DNA from: Pyrenula massariospora
Lineage: Eukaryota > Ascomycota > Eurotiomycetes > Pyrenulales > Pyrenulaceae
NCBI GenBank assembly: GCA_021030905.1
Contig: JAGFMI010000030.1
Coordinates: forward strand, 124,001-188,000
Reading direction: 5' to 3'
DNA: 64,000 nt
Positions 44,323 to 55,767 of the stretch are shown here, piece after piece. Both the position numbers and the translations under genes were made by a program. Position 1 is the stretch's first letter. Each line of letters begins with the position of its first letter. The notes under the pieces were generated by a model. It ran no database searches. It was not told where the DNA came from and worked only from the letters and a program-made list of their open reading frames with translations.

Positions 44323-45959
44323 GATGGGCTGTGCCTGCTATGGAATAGTTCAGTTGGCAGATTCGTGAATCTCGCAAATCCTGCAATCAACGACAGCTAT
44401 CGGATCGGGTATGTTGGCTGTATGTGCTTGGTGTTGTGGAAGAGTTCTCTTCTCAGGGCTTCGCCGGCTACTGAACTCAAAAGTCAAACTTGCGGTTGAA
44501 AGTCGCCGTAGGTATTGAGTAAGTAGAGGTATAGACGACCTCTCTTCCGCTTCCCGAATCAATAGGTTGTCCTTCTCCCGTTGCTGGCCATCCGGCCACA
44601 ATAATCCGTTGAATGTACCAGTCGACTCTGAGCAGTGGAGGCAGCCTTACAGACTTGATGGAAAAGTATGGTGCGTCGAACCAAAACCTGAAAGCTCACC
44701 GAAAGATTCTTCTCGGCGCGATGGCCCACAAAAAGTATCAGCAAGCCCTTTGTGGGCACAAGGCGGTCGGTTCTTGACGGAATGCAGTCTAGTTTGTGGC
44801 AACGAACGTCCGAGCTTTCGAATGATTTGCGCACCGCCGAATGACGCACAGGCTTCAAGTGTTGCCAGACACAGGTTCGCGTGGTGGGTTGGAGTGTTTT
44901 ACCGATGTCGCAGACTCCGGCAGCAGAAGTGATTTTGGGGGAAAGTGACCGGTGTGCTGTGACTTCGAGGTTTCTCAAGTTGACTCAAAGGTCTGAGGAT
45001 CGTGACGAGGGAATGAATGGATGCTGCACAGCAGACGATAATTCAATAGTAGAGGGGAAGTACAAATTACGGTGGTCTGGTTCGACAGGCTTCCTTCCGC
45101 GCCGCGATAAAAGAACGTAGCCACAGCAGGTAGGTCTCACAGAGGGTCTCGTATGTCTAGCCGGGACATGAAACTTAACGTGGAGGAGGGGTTCGAAGCG
45201 AGGCCCGCGTCTTTTCTTTTCTAGAAACGTCTCTGGCGCCGGATTTTGAAATACTGAGAATAAGAAAAGTGAAGCAAAAACGGACGGGAAGCGTGAATAG
45301 AGAAGAATCACGTTGCAATGCCTCAAGAACAAACAGGACGAACACTTGACTGTCTTACCGCTGATAAGATTACCGAGACCTACTGTATGTTCCTCCCTTC
45401 TAGCCTGCCGGCTCTCTCAAGCCATCCAAGCGGCACGCAGTGCGCGATGTTTCTCTGAAACAGGCCGATCCTGTGGCAATTTCTGAGCCTGCCACCTCCC
45501 GCGGCGAGCCAGTCGTCACCAAGGCTCGGCCATCGTGCCACTGGTTAGCTGGAGCAAACGACAGGTACTCGCCAAAGAGCGGCGACGCCAAAGACGAAGA
45601 TGAAACTCTGGGGTGATCCATGGGGGAGGTTCTGTTACACTAGACGCGGGTGTTGTGAGCGAGGTGTTTGGGGTGGGCAGGGGCTGGCCGCTGCGACGAT
45701 TGGCTGCCGGAAGCGGCAACAGGGATTTCCGAGAACTGGCATATCGCGGGCCAGCATCACCACCGCGTCTTTGCACGTTGGTGGCTTGCATTCACTGTCT
45801 ATCAAGAGTAGATGGTGGCCTGAGCACTATCAGATCAAAGACAATTGTGAAGACATGGAGACTATCTCCATTCAGGCTAAATGCACACGTCTCCGCTGTC
45901 CACTTGCCTGTTGTGCCTCGATATCTGACTCGGTTTCTGAAGACTCGAGAGTAATGCGG
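44323..45959. other. 1.6 kb intergenic
   Basis: Frames on both strands (for example 44559-44978 minus, 45600-45980 plus, 45516-45791 minus) overlap one another and show no features. It should hold the promoter of the GPI-protein gene and the 3' end of the dehydrogenase gene. No other element seen. Confidence 0.45.
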
Positions 45960-47085
45960 CTATTTCTTGTTCATATCTAGCACCGCCCTGAATCTGACAT
46001 TGCCACTCATCATGTGATCCAAAGCCTTGTTCGCATCGTCTAGACTGAATGGTTCCACCAGGCATTTCACCCCGTGCCTCATGGCAAAATCAATTGCCTC
46101 CTCCGAGTCAATGGCATGACCGCTGGGCCAGGCTACTACCGACAAACCGCCCTGAATCATCGCTCCAGTGTCGATTGTGATGGGTCCTGCTGCTGCTAAA
46201 ACCAACAGTTTACCCATTGGAGCAAGGCCGTTGATAAGATCTGGGACGAGCTTTGGATTCGGAGCGGTCAAGACGATACAAGCAGCACCGCCGAAGGACT
46301 GTAGCGTCTTCGCAACGTCCTCCTTTGAACCATCGATGTAGTCATGCGCCCCGAGTTTGCGCGCGAAGTCTTCCTTGGCTGCGCTGCTGGACAGCGCAAC
46401 GGTCCGGTAACCCATCTTATTGGCGTACTGGATCGCAAGATGTCCAAGTCCTCCAAGACCCTATGAAAGTCAACAGAGAGAAGGCATATCGCAATGAATC
46501 CAGTACCTGTATAGCAACCACCTCTCCTGGACCAATGTTCTGTTGCCTCATAGAATTGAAGGTTGTCACACCGGCGCAGAGGAACGGAGCGAACTCGACG
46601 GGATCAACTTCCCTTGGAACCGACACAACAGCATTTGACATCAACGTTACGAATTGGCCATATCCGCCGTCTCTTGTAACTCCGTTTATCTGTTCGTTCT
46701 GGCACATCTGCGCCCTACCCTTTTGACACTGCTTGCATAAACCTTCATCGCGTCAGTCAAGAGTTTGAAAGGTAAGAGTGACATCTAAGTTCTGACCATC
46801 ATGACCACCGTGCCACGGCCCGCCCACCCGATCACCAACTTTCCATTTTTTCTCCGTCTCAGGCACAGCCGCAACCTCGCCAATGATCTCATGGCCAGGG
46901 ACACGTGGAAGAGGGTTGCCAAAAAGCTGCTGCTGGACGGCCCAGTCGCTATGGCAGACGCCGACGGCAAGGACCTTGACTAGGACTTCGCCAGGTTGGG
47001 GTAGCTTTAGCTCAACTTCTCGAAAGACGAGCGGTTCGCCTTTCTTCTCAAAGACAGCGATCTTGTAAGTCTTGGGCAGGGACAT
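45960..47085 (-). CDS. Zinc-dependent alcohol dehydrogenase (MDR family)
   Basis: The minus-strand exons are 46797-47085, 46507-46742 and 45960-46460, giving 341 residues. Catalytic-zinc ligands are Cys44 and His65 (GVCHSD, PGHE) with Cys152 (FLCAGVTT). A Cys cluster (CKQCQKGRAQMC, 99-110) corresponds to the structural-zinc loop, though only three Cys are clear. The nucleotide-binding GLGGLGH is at 176-182, created across the second junction. Intron 1 (54 bases) has an uncommon GTCAGA donor and an AAG acceptor after a CTGAC branch site. The enzyme should oxidise or reduce small alcohols and aldehydes with NAD(P) in the cytosol, like the fungal AdhB/Adh1-related group. A TATA box lies about 165 bases upstream of the ATG. 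No partner pathway gene is adjacent. Confidence 0.93.
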
Positions 47086-48177
47086 GTTGAAGGCTTGTTG
47101 AGAAGGCTCGTTTATATGTCTGGTACGAGGAGATGCCGGGCAGATGTGAGCTTTAGATCTAGGCTTGAAGTGGGGTAAAACGAATCGATTGAACGTTGAA
47201 GAGACTTTTTTGAACAGAAGAAATCCAAAGCTAGGACCTGGAGGGGCTTATATACCTGACTTGCTCAGACAGTATATGAAGAGCTCGCGGAGATTAGTGA
47301 ACGAGTAGAACGTTAAAACCACCGAACACCGTCTTCATTGCCATCTCTTGCCGGGCCATCTCTCGAGAACCGTTCTCCCGCCTTCTCCTCCGGCTGCATG
47401 ATAGGCAGGTGTTACGAAGTATCTCACGTCAAGATGCTGCGTCAGTGGGCTGGATCCATTGGACTCCGCAGAGCTCGGCCGACGCTACGCATGCACGCAT
47501 TGTTCGGCGAACTTGGCGAGGCCCAGTCATCCTCCTCCTCAACATGCCTCTTTGCTTAATCACCGTATCGCCCGATGCACGCCCTCGAGCCATCTGGCGC
47601 CCTGTCCGTTGCCAGTTAGCTTTCATAATTCCGGCTGCTGCCATGGTCAGGCAACAGGTATCCGCGTGGACCACAAAGAGTATTGGAGACGGTGGCGTTG
47701 ATCATCGTGAGATGCGAGCAAGACCGCGGTCCATTGACCATGGAGCCTGGTCATAGACTACCTAATCAATGCAGGCTTGGTCTTCGAGGCGTTCGACGAA
47801 GCTGTGGAGTGATGCATATGAAGAATATGGTAGCAATCTTGGGAAGACACTCATAGACGCCTGCTGATTCTGCCGTCGGGAATCTATGGACAAATTGGGA
47901 TTTATCACCTTGTAAAGTTCTATGCTAGCTTAATCCTACACAAGTTATTTGGTTAAGCTAAGGGATAGCTTTGTATTTTAAACTCTGCGCCTCCTTCTGT
48001 CATGAGAAGCAAGTAATCCAAAGGCCGTCACTTCATTTCTATTAAACCCGAAGAATCCACTACGCCAGAGAATCGTTGGCAAAAGTCTCAATGGCTTCCC
48101 ATCGCCTGCTCAAAGCCAAGATTCAAAAATATAAATAATACCCATGCAAGTTCCGCTTCGAGAACAACCTATTACTT
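47086..48177. other. 1.1 kb intergenic, dehydrogenase promoter
   Basis: The left part holds the dehydrogenase leader and TATA box. The rest has short featureless frames (47338-47756) and the 3' end of the glycine-zipper gene. Confidence 0.5.
47247..47254 (-). promoter_or_regulatory. TATA box of the alcohol dehydrogenase gene
   Basis: On the minus strand the sequence reads TATATAAG, about 162 bases before the ATG at 47085. Motif and spacing fit a TATA-driven, strongly regulated fungal gene. Confidence 0.65.
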
Positions 48178-48842
48178 TCAATAGCCACCCCAGGAGCTCT
48201 TGCCATGGTGCGAGTGCTTGCCACTGGGCTTATGGTGGGAGTCTTTGAATTTATCCTGCGCAAGACTACCCATGATAGCACCACCGACTGTTCCTAAAAA
48301 TCCATGCCCAGTCTTCTTGCCGAGGAACATACCGGCTGCACCACCTGCGAGGGCGCCACCCAGACCACGTTCACCTTCGGGGGCGTTTGGATCATATGGC
48401 GCATTCGGGTCTTGCTGGCCTGGTTGGCCTTGTTGTTGTTGAGGGTGACCTTGGCCGTACTGCTGCGGCTGTTGCTGGTATTGCTGGTTCTGGTCGTAAC
48501 CTCTGTTCTGATCGCTGCAGTGATGTTAGCATCATTGTACTATCTATTAGGGAGAACAACTCACTAGTATCCAGGGTAGCCCTGCGGATTGCTTGCATCA
48601 TACTGGCCAAACTGACCACCTTGTTGTCCGTGTTGGAAGCCACCATGGACCGGCGGACCAAAGCTGTCCTGTCGTGCTGGAGGACCAAAGCCAGGCTCTT
48701 GTTGGCCATATTGAGGGCCTTGACCGTATTGAGGCCCTTGGCCGTAAGGTTGCCCATACTGCTGCGACTGGTCGTACTGGCCTTGAGGAGGGTACCCCTG
48801 CTGGTAGCCCTGGTTGTACTGGTTGTCGTACGGTCCGGACAT
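48178..48842 (-). CDS. Gln/Gly/Tyr-rich protein with glycine-zipper segment
   Basis: The minus-strand exons are 48565-48842 and 48178-48514, giving 204 residues; the intron is 50 bases. The first 120 residues are low-complexity, built of repeats such as QGYQQGYPPQGQ and YGQGPQYGQG, with many Gln, Gly, Tyr and Pro, like prion-like or phase-separating domains. Then comes a hydrophobic small-residue segment (GGALAGGAAGMFLGKK, FLGTVGGAIMGSLAQDK) with Gly at regular spacing, a glycine zipper able to insert in or pack on membranes. The tail is His/Lys/Ser-rich (KFKDSHHKPSGKHSHHGKSS) and ends WGGY. Fungi have several such small proteins, but no defined role is known to me. The start at 48842 gives MSGPYDNQYN. 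Confidence 0.82.
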
Positions 48843-49560
48843 TTTGAAGGGTTTACTGTTGGATACGGTGGAGATAGTTGAGATGGGGGATATCTTGTAG
48901 TGTTGATTACAAGAAGAGGAAATAGGAGATAAGAGTTCTTTGCGTGTAATGTGGAAGGGAAGAGATCGTGGGAAATGGTTGAGAGCTTTTGTATTCAGTA
49001 TGGTGCTCACTCTACCCCGCCGAGGTCCGATGACAGAAGCGCCATAAGCCACAAGGCTGAGCCACTGAATGGACGAATATGACGACCAGGCGGGTGCTGA
49101 GCCTCGTTTGATCAGCTCCGATGGTCAAAGGCAGACTTCATTCGCTCCTTGCTTCACTGATCGGCCGGAACGGGTCTCTTGTGCCGACAAAGGCATTGAG
49201 CGCATTCGTGCTCGCTAAGCTGATACTCAAGGAGGAAATAGTGCTCTCTGATGGTGCTCATAGCCCTACGTTTACGTTTAAGTAGAGATTTAGACACAGG
49301 AGATGTCGATGGCGATGCAAAAGCGGATTGAGGATGACAAAGGTGCCGAGGACGAATTTCGCACTTTCGATCGCGGTGCTATGGCCTCCTTCACGCTCAA
49401 TCAAGGGGTTTCTGTGTGCCTCTGAAGGCTGCTCAGAAGGCTTCCAAGCACCAGCCTCTGCGCACAGGCCACAGATTCTCATCCCCCAAAGCTTGGCGTT
49501 TTTGGCCTCTAACGTCGTAGACTCTTTTTGCTCTCAAGAATCTTCAATTCTCCTTGAAGC
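48843..49560. other. Divergent intergenic region
   Basis: It lies between the starts of the glycine-zipper gene (minus) and the uL29m gene (plus). It should hold both promoters. Frames such as 49328-49576 are not supported. Confidence 0.5.
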
Positions 49561-50374
49561 ATGGCCAGACATCTGAAGCACGCTACAAATAACGTGCTTC
49601 CTCTCACAGAATGCTTATACCGGTACCTTCCACCTCTTTTCCTCGCCCCATCCCTGCTCTCGCGTCCTCTTCCCTACCATAAATCTTCCCCGCAAAACTC
49701 TCGACCATTTTCTTCCACCCGTCAAAACCATGCGAAGCTCTACAAACAAAAGGATGGCAACCGCAAACGAGGCGTCAGCGCAATCCGTCGTACCGGCCCA
49801 AAGTCGCCGCTTGCAATGCAGAAGTACGCTCTCCCCCAGCCCGTCGCCTCGCGGCCGGTCCCAAAAGATAACCCATACAAAAATCACGGCCTCATGGGCT
49901 TCTTCCCGTCTAATGGGAAGGCAATGGCGACACCTGAGGCTGAAGGTGCACACGGGAGGAGTTGGACGTATCTAGAGCTTGCGAGAAAGAGCTGGGAGGG
50001 TTTGCACAGGTTGTACTGGGTGTGTTTGAAGGAGAGGAATCGGATTGCGACGACATCGCTGGAGAGAGACAGGGTGATGGCAGGGTATGGGGAATTTGAG
50101 TCGAATAATCGAGATAAGACAGTATGTTACCAGTGACGGTCTTGAGTATTGATGTGAGGATAGCTAGCTAATATTTGCTTCCTTCCAGATCAAGAAAACT
50201 CAGATGGAGATTCGCCGTGTACTGGCCAATCGCTGGCATAGCTGGAACAGAGCAAGAGACCTATGGCAGAAAGGCTACCGAGCTGAAGAATATGGTGAAG
50301 AGAAGGGTGCAGGATCTTCGAAAATAGACCTTCCGGCGCCGTCAGTCCCACGTCATGCGCCATCAAGGCAGTAA
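49561..50374 (+). CDS. MRPL4: Mitochondrial large-subunit ribosomal protein uL29m (MRPL47/Mrpl4)
   Basis: The exons are 49561-50121 and 50189-50374, giving 248 residues. Joining restores NNRDKT then IKKTQMEIRRVL. The N-terminus is basic and hydroxylated (SRPFSSTRQNHAKL), fitting a mitochondrial presequence of about 60 residues. The MRP-L47 domain follows: RGVSAIRRTGPKSPL, NHGLMGFFPSNGKAM, AHGRSWTYLELARKSWEGLH and YWVCLKERNRIAT, with GYGEFE before the junction. It is a constituent of the mitochondrial 54S subunit, near the polypeptide exit. Length and motif order are as in other mould orthologues. The intron (67 bases) has a GCTAAT branch site and a pyrimidine-rich acceptor. Confidence 0.93.
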
Positions 50375-51710
50375 TAAATGGGTATATTTCATTCCATCGA
50401 TGGGTTAGAGGTTTGAGAGGGAATTTTGTGAGGAAAGAGACAAACAGCCGCGTTGGACCGAGCCACAGATGGTGAAGATGGTACATGTGAACATGAAAGG
50501 TCCTCAACTAGATCGAGGGCTGTAAAGAGAGAGCGCCGTAGCCTCTACTAAGCAAAAGGGCAAAGACATAGAAGCAGAAGGAATCAACGCATTAGCAACG
50601 AGGTTCAAAGAAAGTGTATGTGGTAGTCTCCATATGATATGTTGAAGAAGCGCTGTAGAAAGTCTTCACAGAACGCAAAGCGATATATTGACAGTGAAAC
50701 TCGTCAGAAAGGAGCAGAAAAAGAGACGCTACACCTGTTTTTTGTACAACAGCCTGATAAGGACTAGGATATACTGTTCCGATGAAAGAATGTATTGTCG
50801 TTGACAAAGCGTAGGATGATGCTGCAAGATCCATCTTGACAGGTCTAGCAGATTAACTTGCGTATAAAGTATGGTCACGCGTTTCCTATTTTGGAGCATA
50901 TTGCCTGTGTATGGACCTTCATAGCGTTCACAACCATTTCTTATTGATGTCTGACGATAGCAAGCTTGCTTCTTGGCGAATAATATATTCACACTAAATC
51001 TTGTAGAAGATACATGGTCATACGTTGAATCTTTGCTGCAAATAGATAGTTCATATCAGCCCGACTGAGAGTATCCCTCGCAGTTGCCTGCAATCATGGC
51101 TCGGCCGTTTCCACGCATCACTTGATGGAGCCTATCTTTCTATGGCGTTCATTCATAGTGTTTCCATTGTCCCGAATAGCCCCTCATCGAAAAATTGGAG
51201 GAGGTTAATCTAACACCAAGTTGTGATACAGAGTCTAAAGTGCCGCATCGGGTCACATCGAGCTCTAAGAGAGGTGTAAGCAAGAGAGTGGGAGAGTGTG
51301 TTGCACCAGCCCTACCTTGTTTCGATGTCAGGTGAAATTGTTTAACCCAGAGAGCAGGTGCCACAATGTGATCAAGACGTTCATGGCAGAAAGCCTGGCT
51401 GACGTGAATCTGTCCTTGAGGTCTGAAGATCGCTATTTCTGAGAGACTCGGAGAGAGAGTGTGTGGCTAAGGTTCCGGACCTTGAAGCATGGCTGGGATT
51501 AAAGCATAATTTCAAGACACTTGAATTTCTCCTAAGCTCATGCCAAGGGTTTGCCATAGTGTTGTATCAAATAGGAGGGCGATCGCAATCTTCTCTTGCG
51601 CTATCAGCCAAGAGTTCGGAAAGCTGATACTGAAAGAATATCAGTCACAACATAGGTCAAAGGACGTCGAGAATTTGTACATTGTTCAATAATTCACGGC
51701 CCTGAATGAG
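50375..51710. other. 1.3 kb intergenic, AT-rich
   Basis: Frames at 50190-50507, 50592-50834, 50729-50992 and 51149-51364 (all minus) are short and featureless. I see no gene or repeat. Confidence 0.5.
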
Positions 51711-52298
51711 TCAGCATCTAGCCACTCCTTGGTAGCATTTGACATTGGGCACCTTAGATTGTGTAGATCGGACTTCAGCATTTCCGATGTGACTTGCTAG
51801 ATCTCTCTTCAGGACAACAGTATTAATGCCCTTCTTAGGTATGAAGAACTCCTCTTTGTACCTATGACTTCGTTTCCCAAGCTGTACCGGTGTTTGCATA
51901 TCGATCCCGGAGTCTTCCGGACTCTCGTGTAAATCTTGTACAACGAGTTGAAGTTTTTGTTCTCGGATCAGTAATGCCTTCTCTGTATCAGCCAAGACCT
52001 TTTCTTTGGCTGCTACTGCTTGCTCTCTCTGCACTAGCAGCCGTTCTCTGAGCACCAAGTCTCTCTCTTTCTCTGTTATTGAGCGGTCTCTCCTCCCTCC
52101 GAAGGAACTCAAGCGACAATCCTCCCCTTGCTTTTCTGTATGGTGATCTCGACGTGCGTCATCGTCGACAGGATTATATTGACTTGTATCATAATCATAT
52201 GAGTTTTCGTCGTCGTCGTATCCACTTCTTATCCAATGTATTAACCCATCTTTTGACTCATAGTAGTCCTCGTCGTCAGAGAAAGATCTGGAACACAT
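51711..52298 (-). CDS. Hypothetical protein with Glu/Arg coiled coil
   Basis: A minus-strand frame of 195 codons from the first in-frame ATG (MCSRSFSDDEDYYESKD). The frame continues upstream to 52394 without an ATG and meets a stop there. An acceptor-like ATAAG after a GCTAAT sequence near 52390 could link it to an upstream frame at 52395-52577. The N-terminal part is acidic and Tyr/Asp-rich (GYDDDENSYDYDTSQYNP). The centre is a heptad-like helix (RDLVLRERLLVQREQAV, AAKEKVLADTEKALL) and the C-terminus is basic. No domain is recognised. The low-complexity acidic start and charged helix look like a genuine protein, but the 5' end is unresolved. Confidence 0.5.
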   Translation of the reverse strand: MCSRSFSDDEDYYESKDGLIHWIRSGYDDDENSYDYDTSQYNPVDDDARRDHHTEKQGEDCRLSSFGGRRDRSITEKERDLVLRERLLVQREQAVAAKEKVLADTEKALLIREQKLQLVVQDLHESPEDSGIDMQTPVQLGKRSHRYKEEFFIPKKGINTVVLKRDLASHIGNAEVRSTQSKVPNVKCYQGVARC

Positions 52299-53200
52299 AC
52301 TTTGGCCTGTTCGTTGCAAGCTAAAGGAAGAGAATTTTGAGACACTGGTAAGAAAGGTATGGTGTCCGAATGCACCAAAGCGTGCGTTTGACACTTATGA
52401 AATTAGCTTTGGTAGGTAATTCCACCTAAACATTGGGTCCTTGGGATGTATTTTCGAGGTATGATGATTCTCGTCTTGCGTAAGAAAATTGATCACACTG
52501 AAATGGTCATTTTCGTAAGAGAGGAGTCTGGATATTGAGTTGCTACGATTGTCTACTTCCAGAATTCCCCTCACCACACCGCTGACGGCTGGCTGTAGAA
52601 AATCGGCGTCTGGCGCGGTGTAGGAGCCGCTTCAAAAGCTGTTGTCAGGAAGCCCAGTGTGTGCCTCGCGGTTAGCGTTCGACGCCCCCCGATGCCGCTG
52701 CCACAGCGTAATTGGCGGCCCCCCCTCCCTTCGAAATTCAGCGTTATACAGCCCTCGCATAATCTGCTGCTCCCTCAATGTTGACAGGGTTCCTAGCAAA
52801 ATTGGCCAGCCATAGGGTCTTTTTGAGGAGCAGGATACTTTGGTAGCTGTTGGCCTCCTGCCCTTCTACATGGAAAGCCTGTGGTAATCGAAGTCGGCGG
52901 CCGGAGTTGTTCACCACGCGAGGAGCGCTCTGACGACACGGTCAGTAAGCTTTACGCGTTGCTGCAAGTAAGTCAACATTTGCTGATCAGCTGCGTGTAA
53001 AAGCGCGGGAGCTTGGTGTCTTGCGCTTCGAGGAAACGTGTTTCGTCTGTTTCTGCCTTGTTTCTGTCCTCTCACATGCGAGCCTTCTCATTGTGATCGT
53101 CCCATCAAATTAACATCTCAATTTAACTCGTTAAGTTTTGGAGCAAAGAGCGCTACATTCACTGTATCAGAAACATCTCAAACTTATTTCTAATTCAACA
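52299..53200. other. Divergent intergenic region
   Basis: It holds the possible upstream exon of the hypothetical gene (52395-52577, minus) and the promoter of the membrane-family gene. A C-rich stretch (52685-52735) is the only compositional oddity. Confidence 0.4.
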
Positions 53201-55266
53201 ATGAGCTTCAGTCAGGGCGTAAAGGTAGGGTTCTGGACGGACCACAATCAAGGCTTTCTCATTAGTCAGTATTGTCCTTTTTCAAGAACTATAGGCCGTC
53301 TTATAGATAGTGGTGCTGACGCCAGCACCAGGGTTTCAGCTACAAGTACCATCATCGCTATCCCGCGCGTTAGAGGTTATTGTTGCCTTTATTCTAGGCC
53401 TCATAACACCTTATCTTACGGCAAGTTTCGAGAATTTATTCACACGCTGTCGAGACTTTGTAAGCTCTCGAGCTCCGCACGATGAGGACCATGCCGATGA
53501 AGAGATCGCTCCACTAGCAAGTCCACCGAATGACGCTGACGCAAACCACGGCCAGCCAACTTATCAAACAATCTCTAACGGCGTAAGTCCTGGGCAGCTA
53601 CGAACTGATCCAAACGCTGAATCTAGGCGGTTGATTCACCCGTCGTCAGGAGATGTGACGAGCCATGCAACTCTGCGCCACGAGACTGCCCCTGAGCGCC
53701 GAGTTCCCATAGTGACTGAGATTAGATGGCTCGGAAGCAGCACAATTAGTTTCATCGTCCTTCTTGCTCTCTCAGTTTGCAGCGTCTTCTCGGCTGATAT
53801 CACCAAACATAAAGCCGGTCTCTCTTCAGCGAATCAGTGTGGCTTATGGGACCTAGACAGCGCTGCAGGGCCACAGGAGGAAGATGCTGATGACTTGTAT
53901 CAAGCTCGAAAGGAATTGAGAGCAGGTAACTATGCAAGAGAATGCTATGGTGACCCACAAGTAGGCCATCCAGATCGTTGCAATTTTTTCTACAACCAAA
54001 GTATCACCTATATGGTTCAGAAGGAACAGAAATGTCCATTCAAAGATCTCAGTGTTTGCATTCGCCCTCTATCAGCCATAGTTTTCGATACCGGAATAGT
54101 GGATGCAAGCGTTCTTGGCCTGAATCATGCTGATAATCCTAAATTCCGCTGGATTACGACATGTAGCCCTCTGAGTCTCGATCCGCCCTTTGTGAAAGAG
54201 GTCGATTCTGGTGGTTCTGATGGCATTGAATACCACTACTATTACGGTAGGAAACCCTACGGTAAGGCAGAGGAGAATCTCACGTTCTCCATCTCGGAGA
54301 ACACTTTTGGCTGGGAAATACCATCATATGCAGTGACGTGAGCCTAAGCTTCCTGAAGCTCGAGTCTATGTTAATCGTCCAGCTAGCACTCACATATCTC
54401 GCCCTGGTGACCATGACGAAGGCGCATGGATACCTATCCCCCAGCTGGACCGCCCACCCAACACATTCTTGACGATTATCTTCATTTCGCCTTGTCATAT
54501 CTACTACACTGGACCGTCTACCGACGACATTTTCGCAGCGACAACAGAATGTCCCCTTGCGGCTGACTCGAAAATGACATGGTGTTCATCCGATCGGAGA
54601 GCTCGCCCGCTGGCTTGCGTTGATACCATAGAGGTTTGTGCTCCTAACGGATCGCCGTGCTGGCCATTCACTGAAGACAAAGTTTACGAACTGCCTTCCA
54701 CTTCCTTGGTAGGGTGGTCATTACGAACATCCCGAATCTGGGACTCGCTTAAATTCCAGCTTGGGTCGGCGCTTGTGGCTCAAACTGGCATCGATCAATT
54801 CATATCACCTCAGCTGGGCAACAGGCATTGGGAAGATGAAGTCGAGGCTCTCTTCCGCACCTCACTTGCGCGCACACAGTATAATGCCTTTGACATCGCC
54901 ACTGGGGCGGACAAGGATCAGGACGGGTATGTGTTCAAGGACCCGGAATGGGCTGGGGGGCGGTATTGCGGTAACTACAAGTTCAAAGTTCAGAGTGGGT
55001 ATAGGAACTACAATGTTCTTGCGTTGTCGATCTTGGTGTTCTGGACAGTGGTTGTCTGTGTATTCGGGCACCGTACGGGTAAGAGGCGTAAAGAGTCGGA
55101 TGCAGAAGGAATGCTTATCTATGAGGTCTTATGGGAAAAATTGAAATGGGCGGCTCCGAAGGTCCCAGAGATATTGAAATGGACTTCTTCTAGAATATGG
55201 AAAGGCGCTAGATGGACCTTCAAGAAGGCAGGAGAGGTTTGGTCAAGATCTGCCCGCAGGGGATAA
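53201..55266 (+). CDS. Fungus-specific multi-pass membrane protein, copy 2
   Basis: The exons are 53201-53264, 53332-54337 and 54387-55266, giving 649 residues. The short first exon reads MSFSQGVKVGFWTDHNQG, matching the GxWT-start of copy 1 at 19669. The second exon opens with a membrane segment (LEVIVAFILGLITPYLTASF), then an acidic linker, and a second segment, WLGSSTISFIVLLALSVCSV. An ectodomain-like region with Cys and NQS/NLT sequons follows. The third exon begins THISRPGDHDEGAWIPIPQL and has a Cys-rich part (VCAPNGSPCWPF), an RTSLARTQYNAFD segment and a last membrane segment (LALSILVFWTVVVCVFGH) before a basic amphipathic tail. The second intron (49 bases) uses the TAG at 54384-54386, because the nearer CAG gives a stop. 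Function unknown. Confidence 0.78.
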
Positions 55267-55767
55267 GGGGCCTCCGAGACGACGGTGAAAGGCCATGTTT
55301 TGAACACCTGCCTCATAGCTCGCAGGAGAAGTCCTGCCTGAGTCACGCCAATTCCGCCCGTGTAAGAGTCTACTTCAAGACTTTCGCCAAGCCATACCCT
55401 TGCTAACTTAGTTGGAGGCTTGAAGGTAGCGAGACTGCAGTTAGAAGGACCGGCTTTTTGGAATTTACGTGAACTTAAGAAGATTGCTTATCATCTAGTG
55501 GCATTCAGAGACCCAACATTGCCGCTTCGTGGTAATTGTCCAACAATGGCTTTCCAAGAAGTGCGCTTGGGGGCCCGCGTGTGAGTGAAATATCTTCGAA
55601 TCTCTGAACAGGACCTTATGAAAAGAAGATTATCGATCATATTTGCTCCTTTCGCCAGTTTTGCAAGTATCTAATTACTTCATCAGATTGCTCCAAGAAC
55701 TGTCATTGACACTCGCAGTTCGCTGCGTTCTCTGACGCCATTTTCATAATCATGCTCATCTGCGCGC
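55267..55767. other. Intergenic between convergent genes
   Basis: It holds the 3' ends of the membrane-family gene and GDI1. No gene or repeat is seen. Confidence 0.5.
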
